DNA of 37,555 nt from Candidatus Zhuqueibacterota bacterium (GTDB lineage Bacteria > Zhuqueibacterota > Zhuqueibacteria > Oceanimicrobiales > Oceanimicrobiaceae): positions 1 to 37,555 of the forward strand of contig JAJDAE010000241.1 of the NCBI GenBank assembly GCA_029262035.1, read 5' to 3'. The notes under the pieces are model-generated. The model searched no databases. It saw nothing but the letters and a program-made list of their open reading frames with translations, and had not been told where the DNA came from. Positions 1 to 8,325 of the stretch are shown here, piece after piece. The position numbers and the translations under genes are program-made. The stretch's first letter is position 1. Every line of letters begins with the position of its first letter.

Positions 1-1
1 T

Positions 2-1168
2 GAATTTTCAGCCTCAGATAAAAGTGGCGCTAACAGCCAATCTGTCACAACAATTATGTTGATTCGTGCCGGCATAGGTGAATCAGCGCCTGTTATTTTA
101 GAAGTAATCGCCTCACCCACAGCGCCGGTTGATTCTTCTGCCTTTTTATATAGAATTGCGGCGGCAGTCAGCGATGGTGATGGCTTGAGTGACATCGACA
201 GTGTCTTCGTGGAATTTTTCCCACCCTCAAATCCAACGCCGACCATAACCAAACATCTCTATGATGACGGCACAAATGGTGATGGCATTGCGGGCGATGG
301 TGTGTTCACAAATTCATTTGATTCCTCCATTTTTAAAAATTTAGGAAGTTATTTTTTCAGGGTGCAGGCTATCGACAAAGCTGGGAACACCAGTACCAGG
401 AAAGTGCAAACGGTTAAAGGCAGATTGAAAATAAGCCAGGATCCAATTGTGACGACTGCATCGGTTCCTAAAATTATTAATGTAACGAACACAAATGAAA
501 TTTTTGTTTCCGCTGATGTTTTTGATCCCGAGGGTTTGGCGGATATCGATTCTGTTTTGGTCATGATCGAAAACAACAATGTTCAGGCTGTAAACAGCCC
601 CCGTCAGCTTTTTGACGATGGCGATACCACTAACTCCGGCGATGTAACTGCAGGCGATGGCAGGTTCAGTACTATCTTCCCTTTGTCTGTTGCATTTAAC
701 ATGTCTCCGCTGGAAATGCAAATTAAATTTAAAGCTGTGGACAAATCAGGAGTTTCATCAAACGTACTGGAAGAAAAAGTGGTTTTTGCATTTAACGATA
801 GGCCGTATATTTCAGGTTTGGTGGCACCATCTGTGATTACGCCGGACCTGAATCAAGACCAACTGTTCTTGATTACGTTGGATGTTCGTGATCCGCAAGG
901 ATTACAAAGTATCGCCCTTGTTCAATTTAGAAGTTTTAGGCCAAATGGAGATGAAGACGATAGCAGCCCCATTATCCTACGTGATGATGGGGATCAAGAG
1001 AAGGGCGACATAACTGCCCGTGATGGAATTTATAGTAGAATTATTTTCTTAAAGGCAGGTCCAATTGATCCCGGAGACTTTCGGTGGATTTTCCAGGCAA
1101 CAGATAGTTCCGGAAATTTGAGTAATATCATTGAACATATAGTAACTCTAGAAGCGGAAAGTAATTGA
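2..1168 (+). CDS. Exported repeat protein with Asp-rich loops (5' partial)
   Basis: The reading frame is open from base 2, so the N-terminus lies outside the window. The visible part holds three copies of a domain of about 110-120 residues, preceded by the tail of a fourth. Each copy has a 'DP.GL..I..V' strand, an Asp-rich loop of the type DDG...GD..A.DG.(F/Y), and an ending like 'A.D.SGN'. The loop resembles calcium-binding DxDxDG loops and the NCBI 'choice-of-anchor X' type domains; the overall look is Ig-like beta-sandwich repeats of a secreted or surface protein. No sorting domain is seen at the C-terminus, which ends in EAESN. The next gene begins within a few bases, so the two are probably co-transcribed. 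Function is unknown; a structural or adhesive role is an inference. Confidence 0.75.
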   Translation, partial: EFSASDKSGANSQSVTTIMLIRAGIGESAPVILEVIASPTAPVDSSAFLYRIAAAVSDGDGLSDIDSVFVEFFPPSNPTPTITKHLYDDGTNGDGIAGDGVFTNSFDSSIFKNLGSYFFRVQAIDKAGNTSTRKVQTVKGRLKISQDPIVTTASVPKIINVTNTNEIFVSADVFDPEGLADIDSVLVMIENNNVQAVNSPRQLFDDGDTTNSGDVTAGDGRFSTIFPLSVAFNMSPLEMQIKFKAVDKSGVSSNVLEEKVVFAFNDRPYISGLVAPSVITPDLNQDQLFLITLDVRDPQGLQSIALVQFRSFRPNGDEDDSSPIILRDDGDQEKGDITARDGIYSRIIFLKAGPIDPGDFRWIFQATDSSGNLSNIIEHIVTLEAESN

Positions 1169-1176
1169 AAACTAGA

Positions 1177-2631
1177 ATGAAAACCAAACTAATTGCCTAT
1201 TTTACGTTTTGCATGACTCTTGTTTTTTATAGTTCAGGCATCTCACAAGTCTTGCTAAAATCTTTCAAAATGGAAACCGAGCCACCGGAAGAAAGACTCA
1301 CCAGCAATACAGTTCAGGATATTGTCCCTGTCGGCAATACCATTTGGTTTGGTACCGGGCAGGGCTTAAGTAAAACCTCTAATGCCGGTCTTAATTTTTT
1401 ATCTTATGGCAGAGAACAGGGAATTGGCAATGGGGGCGTTTCAGGGCTTGCCGCTAATGATGAAATTATTTGGGTTGCAACCGGGTTCGATTCGTTGACA
1501 GTGTTCGGGTTTGAACAAGCAGGAGGAGGCCTCGCCTATTCGCAAGACGAGGGAGCCACTTGGCATTTTATTGAGCAGCCTGGTGGAACGCCGGTTCAAA
1601 ATATTACTTTTGATATGGCCATTCGCGATGATGAAATTTGGATAGCCAGTTTTGGTGGTGGCCTGAGAAAATCAAGCGACCTTGGCGAAACCTGGTCCAT
1701 CGTACCACCCGATTCTTTTATTTTTGATCCGGGCGGAAGACTAAATCATCGTGCGTTTGCTGTAACCAATGCCGATGGTGTGCTTTGGGTTGGCACAGCG
1801 CTTGGCATTAATCGTTCCGTGGATGGTGGTGTAACCTGGACAAATTTCAATCGGCAAAATCAGCCCGAACCCATCTCAGGAAATTTTGTAGTTTCATTGG
1901 CAAATCAGAAAATAAATGGAAAAAATATAATCTGGGCATCCACGCGAGAAACAACGGTTGAGTCAGGTGATACTTCTGAGTTCAGAGGTGTATCCTGGAG
2001 TGAAGATTTTGGCTTTTCATGGAAAACAGGTTTACGTGGTGAAACAGTCCACAACATTGGCTTTATGGATTCTGTAGTTTTCGCTGCATCAGAAAAGGGA
2101 CTGCATATTTCAGTTGACATTGGCGAAACGTGGCTGTTAATGCCACCAATAGAAAATGGGCTAGGCACTCGTCAGATTCTGGCAGAGGAAGTTTTTTTCG
2201 CAACTGCGGATGAAAATAACAATCTGTGGGTATCTACCTCAAATGGACTCGCTAACACCGCAAACTTCGGAGCCACCTGGGAAGTGTTTCAAGTATTTGA
2301 AAAAACCGGCCAAGATGGAGAACCGAGAACTTATGCTTATCCAAATCCATTTTCACCAAATGTACACAACCAACTGCAGGGTGATGGCTTCGTGCGGTTT
2401 CAATACAATACGAAAAGTGATACAAGAGTAACATTAAAAATTTACAATTTTGCGATGGAAGATGTTTATACCGTTGCTAAAGATAAAGCCCGGACTGCTG
2501 CCGGGGATTTTTATGAAATTTGGAATGGCCGGGATTCTAATAACGAAGTCGTGGCTAACGGCGTTTACTTTTATCAAATTGAGCTGGATGGAGATGGTTC
2601 CTTCTGGGGCAAACTGATTGTAATGAATTGA
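1177..2631 (+). CDS. BNR-type beta-propeller protein with C-terminal T9SS-type sorting domain
   Basis: This is a secreted protein of about 484 residues. An N-terminal signal peptide of about 23 residues ends ...SGIS before Gln. The body carries six (S/A)x(D/N)xGxTW-like motifs (SQDEGATW, SSDLGETW, SVDGGVTW, SEDFGFSW, SVDIGETW, TANFGATW), the signature of BNR/sialidase-like propeller blades. The last 100 residues start with 'YAYPNPFSP' and contain 'VTLKIYNFAMEDV', 'WNGRDSNNEVVANGVYFYQ' and a final 'GKLIVMN'. That is the FlgD-like Ig fold used as a type IX secretion sorting domain. I prefer the ATG at 1177 because it gives a standard signal peptide; a TTG at 1165 overlapping the previous stop is possible and sits closer to a GGAAAG. 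Substrate or ligand is unknown, and BNR motifs alone do not prove glycosidase activity. Confidence 0.85.
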   Translation: MKTKLIAYFTFCMTLVFYSSGISQVLLKSFKMETEPPEERLTSNTVQDIVPVGNTIWFGTGQGLSKTSNAGLNFLSYGREQGIGNGGVSGLAANDEIIWVATGFDSLTVFGFEQAGGGLAYSQDEGATWHFIEQPGGTPVQNITFDMAIRDDEIWIASFGGGLRKSSDLGETWSIVPPDSFIFDPGGRLNHRAFAVTNADGVLWVGTALGINRSVDGGVTWTNFNRQNQPEPISGNFVVSLANQKINGKNIIWASTRETTVESGDTSEFRGVSWSEDFGFSWKTGLRGETVHNIGFMDSVVFAASEKGLHISVDIGETWLLMPPIENGLGTRQILAEEVFFATADENNNLWVSTSNGLANTANFGATWEVFQVFEKTGQDGEPRTYAYPNPFSPNVHNQLQGDGFVRFQYNTKSDTRVTLKIYNFAMEDVYTVAKDKARTAAGDFYEIWNGRDSNNEVVANGVYFYQIELDGDGSFWGKLIVMN

Positions 2632-2639
2632 GCTAAATA

Positions 2640-3653
2640 GTGATAAATAAATTGAACAAAACCGGATTAAAATTTCTAATTATTACACTGCTTGTTTGTG
2701 TAAACAGCACAGCTTTTTCTCAGGCTGGCAGAGCCGGTGCTTTTTTACGGCTTGGTGTTGGCGCAAGAGCAAAAGCCATGGGCAGCGCTTTTACCGGGCT
2801 CGCTCAGGGAGTAGAGTCAAGTTATTATAATCCGGCCGGATTACCCTTTCTGGAAAATAAGCAATTACAATTATCCTATCGAGCGCTTTCTTTGGACAGA
2901 CAATTTAATTACATTGGTTTTGGCTTGCCAATTCGCCCCAAAGTAGCGGGTGGTAGTGGAGAAAAAACACTTAATGGCGGGTTTGCACTAAGCTGGATAC
3001 ACGCCGGCATTAGTGATATCGATGGTCGAAATTCGGACGGTCAGCATTCTCAGACTTTATCAAACTCGGAAAATGCCTTCAACTTTGCATTTGGGCTTCA
3101 TCCGACACAAAAACTCGCGATTGGTTTAACAGTTAAAGTTGTTTTAAATCGTTTTCCGGATTTAGGTATTGAAGATAAAACGGTTTCTGCGAATGGAGTT
3201 GGTTTTGATTTTGGTTTACTTTACTTTGCAGCAGAGGGCGTTACTTTCGGAGTTACCTTCAAAGATATCAACGCGAAGTATCGCTGGAACAGTCAGGATA
3301 TTTTTGATGAGGATGGCTCTGAAACTATCGATGAATTTCCCAAAATTGGACGGTATGGAGCTGCTATAGATGTTCCACAAATTGACAACTTACTCGTTCT
3401 TTTTGACTATGAGCAAATATATAAAGAAAGCCTGTTTAAAGATAGAGTTGATGATCGGTTTCACTTTGGAGTTCAGTACGGTGTGAGAGAAAATATAAAG
3501 CTTCTCGGCGGTTTCGATGACGGCTCCGTTACTGCTGGCGCCGGTTATCAGTTTCCGATTTTTGGGAAAAGTGGGCAGTTATATTATGCCTATGTAGCTT
3601 CAGGTGATAAACCGGAAGAAGAACATGTTTTCACATGGGCCATCGAGTTTTAG
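2640..3653 (+). CDS. PorV/PorQ-family outer-membrane beta-barrel protein
   Basis: The 337-residue protein has a signal peptide ending ...NSTAFS before Gln. It then shows the family hallmark: GVGARAKAMGSAFTGLA followed by SSYYNPAGLPFL. Alternating hydrophobic strands and many aromatic residues continue to a terminal 'FTWAIEF', typical of an outer-membrane barrel. PorV-like proteins (FadL-related UPF0164 group) act as shuttle or attachment factors for T9SS cargo in Bacteroidota, and many FCB paralogues are annotated only as PorV/PorQ family. The gene lies directly behind a sorting-domain protein and ahead of a second PorV-like gene, so a role in secreting or anchoring that neighbour is a reasonable inference. 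The start codon is GTG, with no in-frame ATG near the signal peptide. Confidence 0.85.
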   Translation: MINKLNKTGLKFLIITLLVCVNSTAFSQAGRAGAFLRLGVGARAKAMGSAFTGLAQGVESSYYNPAGLPFLENKQLQLSYRALSLDRQFNYIGFGLPIRPKVAGGSGEKTLNGGFALSWIHAGISDIDGRNSDGQHSQTLSNSENAFNFAFGLHPTQKLAIGLTVKVVLNRFPDLGIEDKTVSANGVGFDFGLLYFAAEGVTFGVTFKDINAKYRWNSQDIFDEDGSETIDEFPKIGRYGAAIDVPQIDNLLVLFDYEQIYKESLFKDRVDDRFHFGVQYGVRENIKLLGGFDDGSVTAGAGYQFPIFGKSGQLYYAYVASGDKPEEEHVFTWAIEF

Positions 3654-3676
3654 ATAAATAAGAGAGAATTTAGTTC

Positions 3677-4588
3677 ATGAGCAGAATTACAATCAGTGTT
3701 TGCATCAATCTTTTAATTGTTTCTATTTTATGCGCTCAGTCCGGCTCAGCAGGTTCTGCGGGGCTTTCCTCACTAAAGCTTGGTGCGGGAGCCAGGGCAG
3801 GTGCTATGGCAAACGCTTATACCGCAGTCAGTGAAGATGCGGCTTCTACTTACTGGAATCCTGCAGGGTTGGCTTCCATCAAAAATGTAGAGTTGTTTTT
3901 TACGCATACCACATGGGCTGAAGATATCTCCCATGAATTTTTAAGTGCTGCTTTACCTGCATTTAACGGCGCTATTGGATTTAGCTTGTATTCAACAAAT
4001 ATTCCTGAAATTGAACGTAGAGTAGGGCCGTCCGAGCTACCGCTTGAGACAATCGAAGCAAACGATATTTCAGCCAGTTTATCTTATGGGCGTTCAATAA
4101 ACGATAAGTTGAGTGCCGGTATCTCGGCTAAGTACGTTTATCAAAAAATATTTGTGGAAAGTGCTTCCGGTTATGCTGTGGATTTAGGGATTGGGTATAA
4201 GCCTTTTCAAAACCCACTTCGAATTGCAGTTGTTGTCCAAAATTTGGGTTCTCTAAAAAAGTTAAAAGAGGAAAAAATTGAATTGCCGCAGACCTTGAAA
4301 TTTGGGGGCGCATATGAAATAAATTTTCCAGGTATAGGTGGTTCTTTGTTGCTGGCTTTAGATGCTGTCAAAGTTAAGGATTCTGACTTTCGTGCATTTG
4401 TGGGCGGTGAACTTAACTTCAAACAAAATTTCTCTCTTAGGCTAGGTCGGCAAACGGGAGAGAGCGCTAAATCTTTTTCTGCGGGTGTTGGGTTTAAGTT
4501 TGACAAGTATCGCCTTGATTATGGCTATACTCCACTGCAATTTGATTTGGGAAATACTCATAAGTTTTCAATTAGTCTTAATTTATAG
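3677..4588 (+). CDS. PorV/PorQ-family outer-membrane beta-barrel protein (second copy)
   Basis: The 303-residue protein has a short signal peptide (ends ...VSILCA before Gln). The same N-terminal hallmark as the previous gene follows: GAGARAGAMANAYTAVSEDAASTYWNPAGLASI. The rest is beta-barrel-like and ends 'HKFSISLNL' with a terminal hydrophobic residue. A GAGAGAA-like ribosome site precedes the ATG at a suitable distance, and the gap to the previous gene is 23 bases, so the four genes from the left edge look like one operon. It differs from the first copy in length and lacks the acidic insert around its residue 220. The two may have separate cargo, or one may be an assembly (PorQ/PorP-like) component; the sequence cannot decide. 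Confidence 0.85.
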   Translation: MSRITISVCINLLIVSILCAQSGSAGSAGLSSLKLGAGARAGAMANAYTAVSEDAASTYWNPAGLASIKNVELFFTHTTWAEDISHEFLSAALPAFNGAIGFSLYSTNIPEIERRVGPSELPLETIEANDISASLSYGRSINDKLSAGISAKYVYQKIFVESASGYAVDLGIGYKPFQNPLRIAVVVQNLGSLKKLKEEKIELPQTLKFGGAYEINFPGIGGSLLLALDAVKVKDSDFRAFVGGELNFKQNFSLRLGRQTGESAKSFSAGVGFKFDKYRLDYGYTPLQFDLGNTHKFSISLNL

Positions 4589-4610
4589 ACACTTATGAGT
4601 CAAAAAAGTA

Positions 4611-4639
4611 TTGACTTTTAAACCAAAATTATTTATTAT
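4611..4639 (+). promoter_or_regulatory. Sigma70-like promoter of the exbB-exbD-tonB operon
   Basis: TTGACT (4611-4616) and TATTAT (4634-4639) are separated by exactly 17 bases. They lie about 80 bases upstream of the ExbB start, which has its own GGGAGGAAC ribosome site. The box comes just after the stop of the PorV-like gene, separating the two operons. Confidence 0.6.
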
Positions 4640-4716
4640 CATGCATTCATTTTCTAAATGCAAATCGACATACACTCAATCATTTTACATTATTTCGTAA
4701 GGGAGGAACAAACGTA

Positions 4717-5340
4717 ATGAACTTTTTGGATATGTTTATCAAGGGTGGTTGGGCCATGTGGCCTATTCTTTTGGCATTGGTTATTGGTCTTGCTGTAAGT
4801 TTAGAAAGGTTTTATACTCTGTCCCGTGCATCCGTTAATACTCGTAAATTTCTTGAAGATATCAAACATGCATTAAAACAAGGTGGCGTTTCAAAAGCGA
4901 CTGAAGTTTGTGCAAATACACGCGGCCCGGTTGCTTCTATTTTTCACGCCGGACTTTTGAGAGTCGACCGTGGTGTTGAGCACGTTGAGAAAGCTATTAT
5001 GAATGCCGGTTCTATTGAAATGGCTTTTCTGGAAAAAGGTTTAGTATGGTTAGGTACCGTAATCAGTACTGCTCCGATGTTGGGCTTTCTAGGTACTGTA
5101 TGGGGTATGGTTGAAGCTTTTGAAGCTATCGCAGCTGCAAACGATATTTCACCTTCAATTGTTGCGGATGGTATTTCTACCGCTCTTCTGACTACAATGT
5201 TTGGTCTTGTTGTTGCTATTATCATTCAGATCATGAATAACTACTTCATCTCCAGAATCGATAGTTTGATTGTAGATATGGAAGAAAGTTCAGTTGATTT
5301 CGTTGATACACTGATTGAAATGGAAAAGAAAGCTGCTTAA
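4717..5340 (+). CDS. exbB: ExbB/TolQ/MotA-family proton channel protein
   Basis: The 207-residue inner-membrane protein is the proton-channel subunit that powers TonB. Three membrane segments are visible: around residues 14-32 (WPILLALVIGLAVSLERF), 108-130 (GTVISTAPMLGFLGTVWGM) and 152-172 (TALLTTMFGLVVAIIIQIM). The conserved LGFLGTVWGM and the Thr-rich third helix are typical of the MotA/TolQ/ExbB family. The length is normal. A strong Shine-Dalgarno precedes the ATG. Two ExbD genes and a TonB follow at short spacing, which identifies it as ExbB rather than TolQ. Confidence 0.93.
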   Translation: MNFLDMFIKGGWAMWPILLALVIGLAVSLERFYTLSRASVNTRKFLEDIKHALKQGGVSKATEVCANTRGPVASIFHAGLLRVDRGVEHVEKAIMNAGSIEMAFLEKGLVWLGTVISTAPMLGFLGTVWGMVEAFEAIAAANDISPSIVADGISTALLTTMFGLVVAIIIQIMNNYFISRIDSLIVDMEESSVDFVDTLIEMEKKAA

Positions 5341-5376
5341 TTACTTTTAATTTCAATCGGATAACGGAGAAACAAA

Positions 5377-5778
5377 ATGTTAGTTGAAAAAAAGAAATCA
5401 CGTAAACAAGAAATTCCGATGGCATCGCTTGCGGATATCGCATTTTTGCTCCTTATCTTTTTTCTCGTTACTACTACCATAGATGTGGACAGGGGGATAG
5501 GTTTAACCTTGCCTGCAAAAGGCGAGACAACTGAGGTTCGGAGTAAAAATATATGCAATATTCTCATCAATGCTGGGGGCGAGGTAGCCATTGACGGAGA
5601 ACTTGTGGCGCTTAATGAAATTGCCAGAGTTATTCGTGAAAAAATTGTTCAAAATGAGAATTTAATTGTTTCTATGAAAACCGACAGGCTTACTCGATAC
5701 GATGTGTTTGTTCAAGCTTTGGATGAACTGAAAGTTGCTAATGCAACTCGAATTTCAATCGCAGAGCCAGAAAAGTAG
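5377..5778 (+). CDS. exbD: ExbD/TolR-family biopolymer transport protein (first)
   Basis: The 133-residue protein has a short cytoplasmic N-terminus with IPMASLADIAF, one membrane helix (about residues 19-37) and a periplasmic domain. The conserved Asp of the ExbD helix, which carries protons, is present at residue 20. It would form the stator with ExbB and transmit force to TonB. A CGGAG ribosome site lies seven bases before the ATG. A second ExbD gene follows directly; the two share the helix signature but differ clearly in the periplasmic part. Confidence 0.92.
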   Translation: MLVEKKKSRKQEIPMASLADIAFLLLIFFLVTTTIDVDRGIGLTLPAKGETTEVRSKNICNILINAGGEVAIDGELVALNEIARVIREKIVQNENLIVSMKTDRLTRYDVFVQALDELKVANATRISIAEPEK

Positions 5779-5802
5779 AATTATTTTGGAGGGTGATAAA
5801 AA

Positions 5803-6216
5803 TTGAAGTTTCAATCAAAGCAAAAAGTGGAAGCTGGAATTCCCATGTCATCATTGCCAGATATTGTATTTCTACTTTTGATATTTTTTATGGTATCCTC
5901 AGTTTTTAAAGAATTTCAAGGTTTGCAGGTTACTTTGCCTGAAGCCCGGAAAATTGAAAAACTTGCGGGGAAACGAGATGTAGCCTATATGTGGGTAAAT
6001 AAAGGCGGAGAAATATCTATTGATGACAGGTTTGTTAGCTTAGGTGCAGTGTCAGGGATCGTATACAAGAAGAGGGTAGATCCAATGCATCCATTAAAAC
6101 TTGTTTCTATGAAAATAGATAAAGGTACTGAAATGGGTGTTATCACTGACATTCATGAAGAGTTAAGAGAGGCAGATGCCTTGAATGTAAATTATTCGAC
6201 CAAACTAGCAAATTGA
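5803..6216 (+). CDS. exbD: ExbD/TolR-family biopolymer transport protein (second)
   Basis: The 137-residue protein has the same layout as the gene before it: N-terminal IPMSSLPDIVF, one helix (about 19-37) with the conserved Asp at residue 20, then a periplasmic domain. The start is TTG, decided by a strong GGAGGG nine bases upstream; no ATG is available before the helix. Paired ExbD genes behind one ExbB are common in Bacteroidota and relatives and probably build a hetero-oligomeric ExbD dimer. The periplasmic part contains basic stretches (KKRVDP) absent from the first copy. Confidence 0.9.
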   Translation: MKFQSKQKVEAGIPMSSLPDIVFLLLIFFMVSSVFKEFQGLQVTLPEARKIEKLAGKRDVAYMWVNKGGEISIDDRFVSLGAVSGIVYKKRVDPMHPLKLVSMKIDKGTEMGVITDIHEELREADALNVNYSTKLAN

Positions 6217-6226
6217 GGTGTAAGCT

Positions 6227-6865
6227 ATGAGGAAAAATCCTGAAGCAGATCTAAAATTGAAGTACAAGAAGGCACTGGAAATTGGCATCATGTCAAGCCT
6301 TGGTATTCTAATTCTTGTCTTTCAATTATTTCGGGCGATTAACTTAGAAGCTACTGAATCTAAAACTAAAGAGATTAAGATCGAAGTGGCTGATATACCA
6401 CCAACAGAACAATTTAAGAGACCGCCACCCCCGCCAAAGCCTTCCATTCCTGTCCCTTCAGAGAGTGAAGATATTCCGGAGGATTTAACAATCGAGGCTA
6501 CAGATCTTGATTTATCAGATATTCCGCCACCGCCACCGCCACCAGAGGAAGATGATGGAATGAATATTTTTGTTCCTTTTGATGAACCACCATCACCAAT
6601 TGGAGGTTTTAGATCGATACAGAAGGCGCTAAAATACCCTGAAATCGCACGTAAAGCAGGAATTGAAGGTCGAGTAATTATTCAAGTTCAAGTTTCTGAA
6701 AAAGGTAAAGTTTTAAATACGAGGGTTATTAAGTCTCTTGGACATAGTGGTTGTGATGAGGCTGCTGTAAAGGCCATTAAAAACGTAAAATGGAAACCTG
6801 CATTACAGAGAGATAAACCCGTTAAAGTTTGGGTTGCTATACCGGTTATTTTTAGATTAAAATAA
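6227..6865 (+). CDS. tonB: TonB-family energy transducer
   Basis: The 212-residue protein has a cytoplasmic N-terminus, one membrane helix (about residues 18-37), a proline-rich periplasmic linker (about 55-115, with runs of five and seven prolines) and a C-terminal TonB domain (about 125-212). The TonB domain shows the classic 'YPEIARKAGIEGRV..QV.V.EKG' and 'GCDEAAVKAIKNVKWKPA'. It would couple the ExbB/ExbD proton channel to outer-membrane TonB-dependent receptors; no receptor gene is in the window. A GAGGTG site precedes the ATG, and the gap to the second ExbD is ten bases. The linker is short, so it spans the periplasm less easily than E. coli TonB. Confidence 0.93.
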   Translation: MRKNPEADLKLKYKKALEIGIMSSLGILILVFQLFRAINLEATESKTKEIKIEVADIPPTEQFKRPPPPPKPSIPVPSESEDIPEDLTIEATDLDLSDIPPPPPPPEEDDGMNIFVPFDEPPSPIGGFRSIQKALKYPEIARKAGIEGRVIIQVQVSEKGKVLNTRVIKSLGHSGCDEAAVKAIKNVKWKPALQRDKPVKVWVAIPVIFRLK

Positions 6866-6885
6866 CTCATTATTTGATTTATAAG

Positions 6886-6918
6886 AAAGCGGTGCTAGAT
6901 TATAGTACCGCTTTTTTT
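6886..6918 (+). terminator. Rho-independent terminator after tonB
   Basis: A hairpin with arms AAAGCGGTGCTA and TAGTACCGCTTT (one G-T pair) around a five-base loop ends in a run of seven or more T. It lies 20 bases behind the TonB stop and closes the operon. Confidence 0.85.
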
Positions 6919-6939
6919 GTATAAACTATTTTTTTGATT

Positions 6940-7461
6940 ATGAAGCAGTTAGTTACACTAAAGAGCGTTATATTTTTACTAGGCTTTATAGAGTTTTCCT
7001 GCTTTAATCCATTTGCCCCTGAGCTAAATAATAAAATCGATCTTAGCAACGTTATTACTGAGCAACAGTCTCCCGATGAAGTCTTGCAAAATTTTCGATT
7101 TGCTTACACATTTAAGGACTCCCTTCTTTATAGTGATGTACTCGACGAATCTTTTGTTTTTGAATTTTTTGATCCTAATTTAGAACCGTCCGGTGGACTA
7201 CGTACTTGGAGCCGTGATGTAGATCTAAAAACCACCGGGAGTCTCTTTCGTACATTTGATGTGATAAATTTAATTTGGTTAAACACACTCTTTGAGGAAG
7301 GTGATGACGAATTCGAACGCAGGTTTTTAAGGTTTAATCTAAATTTGTTTAGTTCAAATGAAAATTTTATTGTGACAGGAACTTCTATTTTCACTTTTAA
7401 AAGGAGCACGTCAGATAATAAATGGAGGCTGGTACGGTGGAAAGATGAGTCAGATTTCTAA
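6940..7461 (+). CDS. Hypothetical lipoprotein
   Basis: The protein has 173 residues from the ATG at 6940; a TTG six bases earlier is less likely. The N-terminus is a short lipoprotein-like signal with a candidate lipidated Cys at residue 21 (FIEFSCFNPF). The rest is a single compact domain with 'SPDEVLQNFRFAYTFKD' and, near the end, 'FTFKR....KWRLVRWKDES'. This pattern resembles the NTF2/SnoaL-like fold seen in other FCB lipoproteins, but the match is by eye only. It stands alone behind the tonB terminator and about 100 bases before the next gene. Function unknown. Confidence 0.65.
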   Translation: MKQLVTLKSVIFLLGFIEFSCFNPFAPELNNKIDLSNVITEQQSPDEVLQNFRFAYTFKDSLLYSDVLDESFVFEFFDPNLEPSGGLRTWSRDVDLKTTGSLFRTFDVINLIWLNTLFEEGDDEFERRFLRFNLNLFSSNENFIVTGTSIFTFKRSTSDNKWRLVRWKDESDF

Positions 7462-7567
7462 TATGTGGAATAATGGTTTCCATTGTGTTGTTCAAAGATT
7501 TAGTTTATGACATCATTTGTTGATTTTAAATCTATCAAATGCAATCATTAAAGGATAGGTGACGTAT

Positions 7568-8188
7568 ATGAAACTTGATAAAACTGAAATAAAATCATTA
7601 ATTACAGGTTACATTGACGGGGAACTAAATGAGGTCGATGTGAAAAAAGTTAAGGAGCTTTTAGAGAACTCTAAAGAATTTAAGAATCTGTATGAAGCCG
7701 AAATGGAGATAAAGGGGTTGGTGACACAACGAGTACAAAAGGGAAAAGCTCCAGTTGAATTAAAAAGACGAATTAAGAGGCAAATTTCCAGACAAAATGG
7801 GAGACCCGGTTTTGCTCAATTAGTTAGTGAGCTCTTTGAGTTTCGCCCGATGACAAGTTCATTTGCGATGGCAGCGATTGCTATTCTTATACTTTTGCCA
7901 AATTTATCCAAGTTAAGTTCCCCCAACGCCGTTGAGTTTATGCAAATAAGTGGTGAAGTTGTTTGTCTTGATTGCAATATTCTTTCAAAACATATTGATG
8001 TCCCTGAACACACAGATCAAGTGCATAGACCAGGTATTAGGGGTGATGATGGTTCGATTTGGACAATCATTCAAAACAGTCAGGGACTAAATGTAGATAT
8101 GAGTTTTTTGAGAAAAAAAATACAGATATCAGGTTTAGCTTTTAATGAATTAAGATACATAAAAGTAGAAGAATACCATTTACTCTAA
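7568..8188 (+). CDS. Anti-sigma-factor-like membrane protein without zinc motif
   Basis: The protein has 206 residues from the ATG at 7568, with an AGGTGA site five bases before; a GTG at 7559 is possible. The N-terminal 75 residues resemble the cytoplasmic domain of zf-HC2/RskA-type anti-sigma factors ('LITGYIDGELNEVDVKKVKELLENS'), but the HxxxCxxC zinc ligands are missing. One membrane helix follows (about 94-112, SFAMAAIAILILLPNL), then an extracytoplasmic domain of about 90 residues with a C-L-D-C pair. No sigma factor gene lies beside it, so the partner is unknown. It could also be an unrelated membrane-anchored sensor. Confidence 0.55.
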   Translation: MKLDKTEIKSLITGYIDGELNEVDVKKVKELLENSKEFKNLYEAEMEIKGLVTQRVQKGKAPVELKRRIKRQISRQNGRPGFAQLVSELFEFRPMTSSFAMAAIAILILLPNLSKLSSPNAVEFMQISGEVVCLDCNILSKHIDVPEHTDQVHRPGIRGDDGSIWTIIQNSQGLNVDMSFLRKKIQISGLAFNELRYIKVEEYHLL

Positions 8189-8244
8189 GACTATTATTTT
8201 AAGTATCTCCCCAAATCATTCAACAATTTTGACTTTGTTAAAGA

Positions 8245-8273
8245 TTGACAAATACTATTTATTTAGCTATCTT
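8245..8273 (+). promoter_or_regulatory. Sigma70-like promoter of the dagK-WbqC-glycosyltransferase operon
   Basis: A perfect TTGACA (8245-8250) and TATCTT (8268-8273) are 17 bases apart, about 50 bases upstream of the kinase start. It is the only good promoter in the 137-base gap after the anti-sigma-like gene. Confidence 0.55.
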
Positions 8274-8325
8274 TAGCTCGCCAAATAAAATTATCAACAC
8301 CCAAATATAGCTATTCTTAAAACTT

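Noticed and set aside
6420-6550. CCX-rich direct repeats in tonB
   Set aside because: They encode the proline-rich periplasmic linker expected of TonB and need no other explanation.
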